Assembly: GCF_008728515.1 (NCBI RefSeq)
Contig: NC_044984.1
Coordinates: forward strand, 122,073,349-122,137,348
DNA length: 64,000 nucleotides
Origin: Papio anubis
Taxonomy: Eukaryota > Chordata > Mammalia > Primates > Cercopithecidae
Reading direction: 5' to 3'
The position numbers were made by a program, and so were the translations under genes. Positions 59,206-64,000 of the stretch are shown piece by piece. How positions within the stretch are numbered: the first letter of the stretch is position 1; each line of letters begins with the position of its first letter. A model generated the notes under the pieces. It was not told where the DNA came from and did not search any database. It saw only the letters and a list, made by a program, of their open reading frames with translations.

Positions 59206-59698
59206 AATGACCCAAACTCTGTACTAGATTGAAGAGATAAATGCAAGAATTGGATATGATCACTTTCCATGAAAGATAGATGGGGAGGTAATGGTCATAA
59301 TGTGTGTGCTGATGAACTTGTGTTCAGAGTGTGGTCACTAGTTATAGCTCTAAGAATAGAAAGGCAATTGCCTGTGGGACAGAGGAAAAAGTGTGGGAAA
59401 GATTCCAATGAATGCTTCATTTGAGCTCAGCACAGAAGAAGAAGTCAATGGTAGAGTTGGCCGTGTTTTTATTTGCCTGGCCACCATCCCTAGCTAGTTA
59501 TTCTGGGAATAACATTAAATCAGTTTTCTTGGGGGGACTTTTCCCCTCAATTCTTTGGTCCATTTGGTTCTGATGGTGCAAACTTATGTGACTGTTTTCA
59601 AACTTGGCCACTAATTCGATGAGTATGGGGACCCCAGGCTTATACCTAAGCTGTCCAGGACAGACCCTACCCCTTCCTCCTGAAAACAGCATGAACCG

Positions 59699-59880
59699 CA
59701 GCCCTGGTCTTCAGAGTCCACAACCCTGATCTTCAGAGTCCACAGCCCTGGTGTTGTTCAGAGTCCACAGCCCTGGTCTTCTTAGTCCACAGTCCTGGTC
59801 TTCAGAGTCCACAGCTCTGGTCTTCAGAGTCCACAGCCCTGGTCTTCTTCAGAGTCCACAGCCCTGGTCTTCAGAGTCCA
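59699..59880. repeat. 22-bp minisatellite, about 8 units
   Basis: Unit AGTCCACAGCCCTGGTCTTC plus AG, with two 25-bp variants that gained three bases. Confidence 0.92.
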
Positions 59881-61405
59881 GCATCCAAGTGGCTTAGTGA
59901 GTTGTTCAGGAATGGACACAGCCCAGTTTTGCTTGAAGAGAATCAGGGCCACAATATCTTGAAGTGGTTATTGTTGAGTTGCTGGTGTCATTTATAAGAA
60001 TGTTAAGAGGCAGAGAGGCAAAGTGAACCAAGTCAGGAAAATTGACCATTAGATGTAGATCATTCACTTTTGTGAATTATAAAGTCATCATCTTTAATTT
60101 TATATTCAATATTTAGCTTTCCCAGTCACACATTGTTTTGCTCCATCAACTTTACCCTTTGCCTAATGCCATGACCTTAACTTTATTTTTCTAAGAATTG
60201 CCTTTTGTATTCTACTGGAAAGTCAAAACTTTATTTTAACTTTATGGCAAATGATCCTTTAGATTTAAGAGAAATCCCAGATGACCAAGAGGAATTAATG
60301 AAATCACACACAAAGAAGACCGATTGCCACCCACTTGGATGACATGGGCCAAGCGTGAGATGAGCCGTCTTCCGGATGCAGATCCCACCAGCTCTATCTG
60401 TGCTGTGATGTCACACATCAGGGTATTTGCAAGCTTTCTTATGCAGGGATTGGCAAATGAGACCAGCCACCTGCTTGTGTGCATGGAATCTGCACTATTT
60501 ACGTGAGCCTTTAAGAATGTTGTAAAGACACTCTCCAGCCCCACTCACTTTTCTGGTCTTTAGAAGCAGCAAGAAATAACATAGAAAATTCGATGGCATT
60601 TAGAAAATTGCAGTAGTGTGCTTCTCTCTACACCAAAACTGCCTAAGCTTTATAATTCTACAACTCTTTTCTGCAACTTAGTTTAGGTAGTTAAGTCACT
60701 ATCGGCTGCATGTTTTTCCCATTTTTTTCCCCTAAATTTTCCATGCAATAAATTAATGGCTCCATTTGTACAACTACGACTAGTGACGTAAAGCTCTGGA
60801 TGGGGTCTCTGTGTTCTGGACTCTTAATTTCTCGTCCATTGGAAATCTGTTCCTGGAAACAGTCCCGTTCGTTTCCGGAAAATGTTTTCCATTTATAAAA
60901 GTGCTCTGAATTGCCATCTGATACTGAGTCATGGGTATCTTAGGGAGAAAATCTGTCTGAACACATCTTTCTCTGGTTTCAGGGAGGTAAGGAGACAGGG
61001 GCACTGAGGTGAGGGCTGATTAGCATTGAGGCTGAATGGGTCCACTTGATTCCACAACCAGAATCACCGGTTTTTGTCTCTCAGAATGTGGATGGGTCTT
61101 GGATTTTTGCTTTATCTCTTTAATCCTACACTCAGGAACTAAGCAGTATTTCCTTGTCAGCTACTCTGTTACCTCCCACGATGCACCTGACTTCTGATTT
61201 TCCAGCCAGGGTCTGAATGCACCAGATAATCCAGCTGGGTGTCTTTACACACCAGAAGAGCCACTGGCCAGAATGGAAGGGGAAGAAAGTCACTTCTGGC
61301 TTAAGAGCACATCGAAGCAAAATAAAAACAAACAGCAGTCTGTAGAATGACATGGCAGCAAAACAAGCTGAAGAGTTGTCAGATAATGATGTTTTAAAAA
61401 TGTAT
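59881..61405. other. Unassigned sequence
   Basis: Nothing recognised. Confidence 0.5.
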
Positions 61406-61684
61406 GCCCACTTTGGGAGGCTGAGGCGGGTGGATCATGAGGTCAGGAGATCGAGACCATCCTGGCTAACACAGTGAAACCCCATCTCTACTAAAAATAC
61501 AAAAAATTAGCCGGTTGTGGTGGTGGGTGCCTGTAGTCCCAGCTACTCAGGAGGCTGAGGCAGGAGAATGGCGTGAACCTGGGAGGCAGAGCTTGCAGTG
61601 AGTTGAGATCGCACCACTGCACTCCAGCCTGGGTGACAGAGTGAGATTCCATCTCAAAAACAAACAAACAACAACAAAAAAAAC
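61406..61684 (+). mobile_element. AluY, sense, 5'-truncated
   Basis: Begins at CACTTTGGGAGGCTGAGGC. Contains GGAGATCGAGACCATCCTGG and GGCGTGAACCTGGGAGG. Tail (AAAC)n-like. Confidence 0.93.
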
Positions 61685-61691
61685 CATATGC

Positions 61692-61999
61692 CACTAGGTG
61701 CAGTGGGTCACACCTCTAATCCTAGCACTTTGGGAGGCTGAGACAGGAGGATCACGTCAGGTCAGGAGTTCAAAACCAGCCTAGGCAACATGGTCAAACT
61801 CCATCTCTACAAAAACTAAAAAATAAGAAAAAAATTAGCTGGACGTGTTCGTGCATGCCTATAGTCTTGGCTACTCAGGGGGCAGAGGTAGGAGGATCAC
61901 TTGAGCCCAAGAGTTAGAGGCTGCAATAAACCATGATTGTGCCTTTGCACTCTAGCCTGGGTGACAGGGCAAGACCCTGTCTCAAAAAAAAAAAAAAAG
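61692..61999 (+). mobile_element. AluJ-like, sense
   Basis: GCAATAAACCATGATTGTGCC and an A-tail. CATATGC occurs on both sides (61685-61691, 62000-62006). Confidence 0.92.
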
Positions 62000-62162
62000 C
62001 ATATGCTTTCTTCACTGCTGAAAATGAGTGATTCTTTAATACATCCAAAGGTGTGTTATCTTTAAACATCACAACTTTATTTTAGCTGTTTTGTATGGCA
62101 TCCTTCCAAAAAGAGTTCTGTATTTGCAATTTTGGTATCTGAAGCAGAGTCCAGTGGATACA

Positions 62163-62234
62163 CATGCATGTGTGTGAGTGTGTGTGTATGTTTGTGTGTG
62201 TGTTTGTGTGTGTGTGTCAGTGAGAGAGAGAGAG
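62163..62234. repeat. (TG)n(GA)n compound microsatellite
   Basis: CATGCATGTGTGTGAGTG to GAGAGAGAGAGA. Confidence 0.9.
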
Positions 62235-63640
62235 AATGTCATGGACAGTCTGGGTTATATTTATTTTAATGTTTTTAAGCACAGTGTTGGTCTGTGGAGC
62301 TACTTTTCCAAACCTGTTGGTTGTCTTTTATATACTTATTACTGAGAAGCTCTTCAAACGCTTTTCATTTTTACATCTTTCCCTGGCCGTTCTTTCCATG
62401 ATGTGCCATCTCTTTCCACTGCTCTCAGGATGTTCCTTTGTTGGACCCATGTCATTGAATTTGCTTCTTGTGCATTTCTTCTCTGGGAACACATAGAACA
62501 TTATTTAAGAAGCTAAATTTGAGGAAGGATGAGAGCTTGTTTATCATGGTCACCCTATGTCCAGCACACAGCTGTGCTGTGGTACATACCCATTCAATAT
62601 TTGTTTCATGAATAACTGAAGCTAATGCAAAGCAGGAGAGAATTATTCCTGGAATCCAACAAGCTTCCCCATGCCTAGGTTCACGAATATAAATGCATAG
62701 ACTCAGTGGGTCCACCATGCGTTCTAAGGAGCTCTTAAAAGAACCCTCCTAGTTGTCGGCAGTGTAATTTGAGAATGCGTTCCTGCGTGCCACAGACATC
62801 TATTTTCTTTGCTGAGGAATCCTCATCCATTTCTTCTGGGAAATTCTCCAGCCTTTTTATGCTTCTAGACAGAACTTTGCTGATCAACCTTTGGAAAATC
62901 TCTAGTCCAGAGAGTCACTCAGGGTTTGCTTTGTGGCCACGAAGCTGAGAAACCCTGCAAGCCTTTTGACCACCCTAATTTCTCACAGATTTTATTCTGC
63001 AGCATATTTTCGGTTCCTTTCCTCTTCCCGAGACTTCATACATCGGCCTCATCTGCAGCTGTGTGCGTTCATTTATTTCCCTCTAAACCAATGAAAGCCA
63101 CTTGCTATTTTGCTGATAATTGACTGACCTAGGTGTGGACACCTGGAGTATAGCTGAGAATCACGTGCTGATGTTTTTCCACCTTCTATGCTTCATTTCT
63201 TCCAGAAATAAAGGTTTCTCACCGTGAGAAGGCAGTTGACAGGTTGCTTTGCCTACTCCTTTCAATTTATTAGAAAATTACACTTTCATGGGACTAATTG
63301 TCTTGTAGAAAATTCAACCCAGGAATCTACACAGAATACAGTGACAAACCACAAAAACAGTGTCCTTTGCTCAACGAAAGCTCTTTTTCAAATATTTGTG
63401 TCTAATGAAATTCTAATGATTTTTTCAATTTCATTTTTTGCACTTTCAAAAATCTTAGAGATACCCAAAAGAACCCACAATAGTATTTGCCTTTAGAATG
63501 TAGTGATCATCTTAATAGCTTTCACTTGAAAAGGAGTTCGATTTCATGTGTTTCTGAACACCTCAGTTCCCCAAAAGGATGCTTCTTCATTTATATCCTA
63601 GAAGATATTCACGTGAAACATTTGCAACTATTACATTGGG
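62235..63640. other. Unassigned; faint L2-like tail
   Basis: CAATATTTGTTTCATGAATAAC near 62596 resembles an L2 end; otherwise nothing recognised. Confidence 0.45.
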
Positions 63641-63922
63641 GCTGGGTGCGGTGGCTCATGCCTGTAATCCCAGCACTTTGGGAGGCCAAGGCAGACAGAT
63701 CACTTGAGACCAGCAGTTTAAGACCAGTCTGACCAACATGGTGAAACTCCATCTCTACTAAAAATACAAAAATTAGCCGGGCGTGGTGGTGCGCACCTGT
63801 AATCCCAGCTACTCAGGAGGCTGAGGATCACTTGAAATCAGAAGGTGGAGGTTACAGTGAGCTGGGATTGCACCATTGCACTCCAGCCTGGGCAACAGAG
63901 TAAGGCTCTGTCAAAAAATAAT
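63641..63922 (+). mobile_element. Alu (AluS), sense
   Basis: GGCTGGGTGCGGTGGCTCAT to GGCTCTGTCAAAAAATAA. A short deletion in the right arm after GGAGGCTGAGG. Confidence 0.95.
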
Positions 63923-63928
63923 TGAATA

Positions 63929-64000
63929 TTAAGTTGGTGCAAAAGTAATTGCATTTTGTTTGCCTTTGAAACTGATGGCAAAAACTACAGTTACTTTTGC
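63929..64000 (+). mobile_element. MADE1 hairpin (miR-548-type), cut by the window edge
   Basis: AAGTTGGTGCAAAAGTAATT on the left and AAACTACAGTTACTTTTGC on the right fold back on each other, the mariner-derived 80-bp MADE1 structure from which miR-548 genes arise. TA precedes it (63927-63928). The outer 3' end lies beyond the window. Confidence 0.85.

Overview
This is a 64 kb stretch of primate nuclear DNA, most likely human or another catarrhine. The repeats say so: about 16 Alu copies including AluY types, a HERV-9-type LTR12, THE1/MST/MLT1 LTRs, L1 tails, old MIR/L2/MER20/MER5A, and a MADE1 (miR-548-type) element at the right edge. No prokaryotic or viral gene layout is present, and almost every open frame lies in a repeat or in unassigned non-coding sequence.

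The important region is about 11.1-21.9 kb. Three segments on the + strand resemble, in native order, the last three coding exons of a TMEM132-family gene, best match TMEM132C (12q24.32 in human by general knowledge). 11163-11565 resembles the penultimate large exon but has a 1-nt frameshift and stops. 19773-19964 is a clean 192-nt, phase-0 exon with perfect AG/GT splice sites. 21462-21854 resembles the terminal exon but has stops, frameshifts and loss of the membrane-spanning middle. Either this is an unprocessed, partly decayed duplicate of the 3' end of TMEM132C whose middle exon survived, or the clean exon is the functional one flanked by dead duplicates. The family assignment rests on motifs recognised by eye and recalled family sequence, not on a search.

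Layout. 0-11 kb: THE1 LTR, Alu, a head-to-head pair of L1 3' ends, MIR, L2, an ERVL pol remnant, an MLT1 LTR and a 5'-truncated L1. 11-22 kb: the TMEM132-like segments, separated by Alus, an LTR12 inserted in an Alu, two copies of a MIR-MER20 block, two class I ERV LTRs and MER5A. One of those LTRs carries a perfect 21-bp hairpin. 22-34 kb: mostly unassigned sequence with a 10-bp and a 35-bp minisatellite, one L1 tail and TG-rich DNA. 34-48 kb: Alus with intact target duplications, three ERV LTRs, an MLT1 LTR interrupted by an L1 tail, then MLT1/MIR/L2. 48-54 kb: an MST LTR with a perfect 5-bp duplication, a 233-bp inverted repeat around an ERVL LTR, and a nested LTR locus in which an MST-type LTR carries a pyrimidine tract of about 380 bp. 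54-64 kb: Alus, L2, an old LTR, a 22-bp minisatellite and the MADE1 hairpin.

Nothing in the window acts as a gene set. The biology is one exon-bearing ancestral locus overwritten by transposons and local rearrangements.
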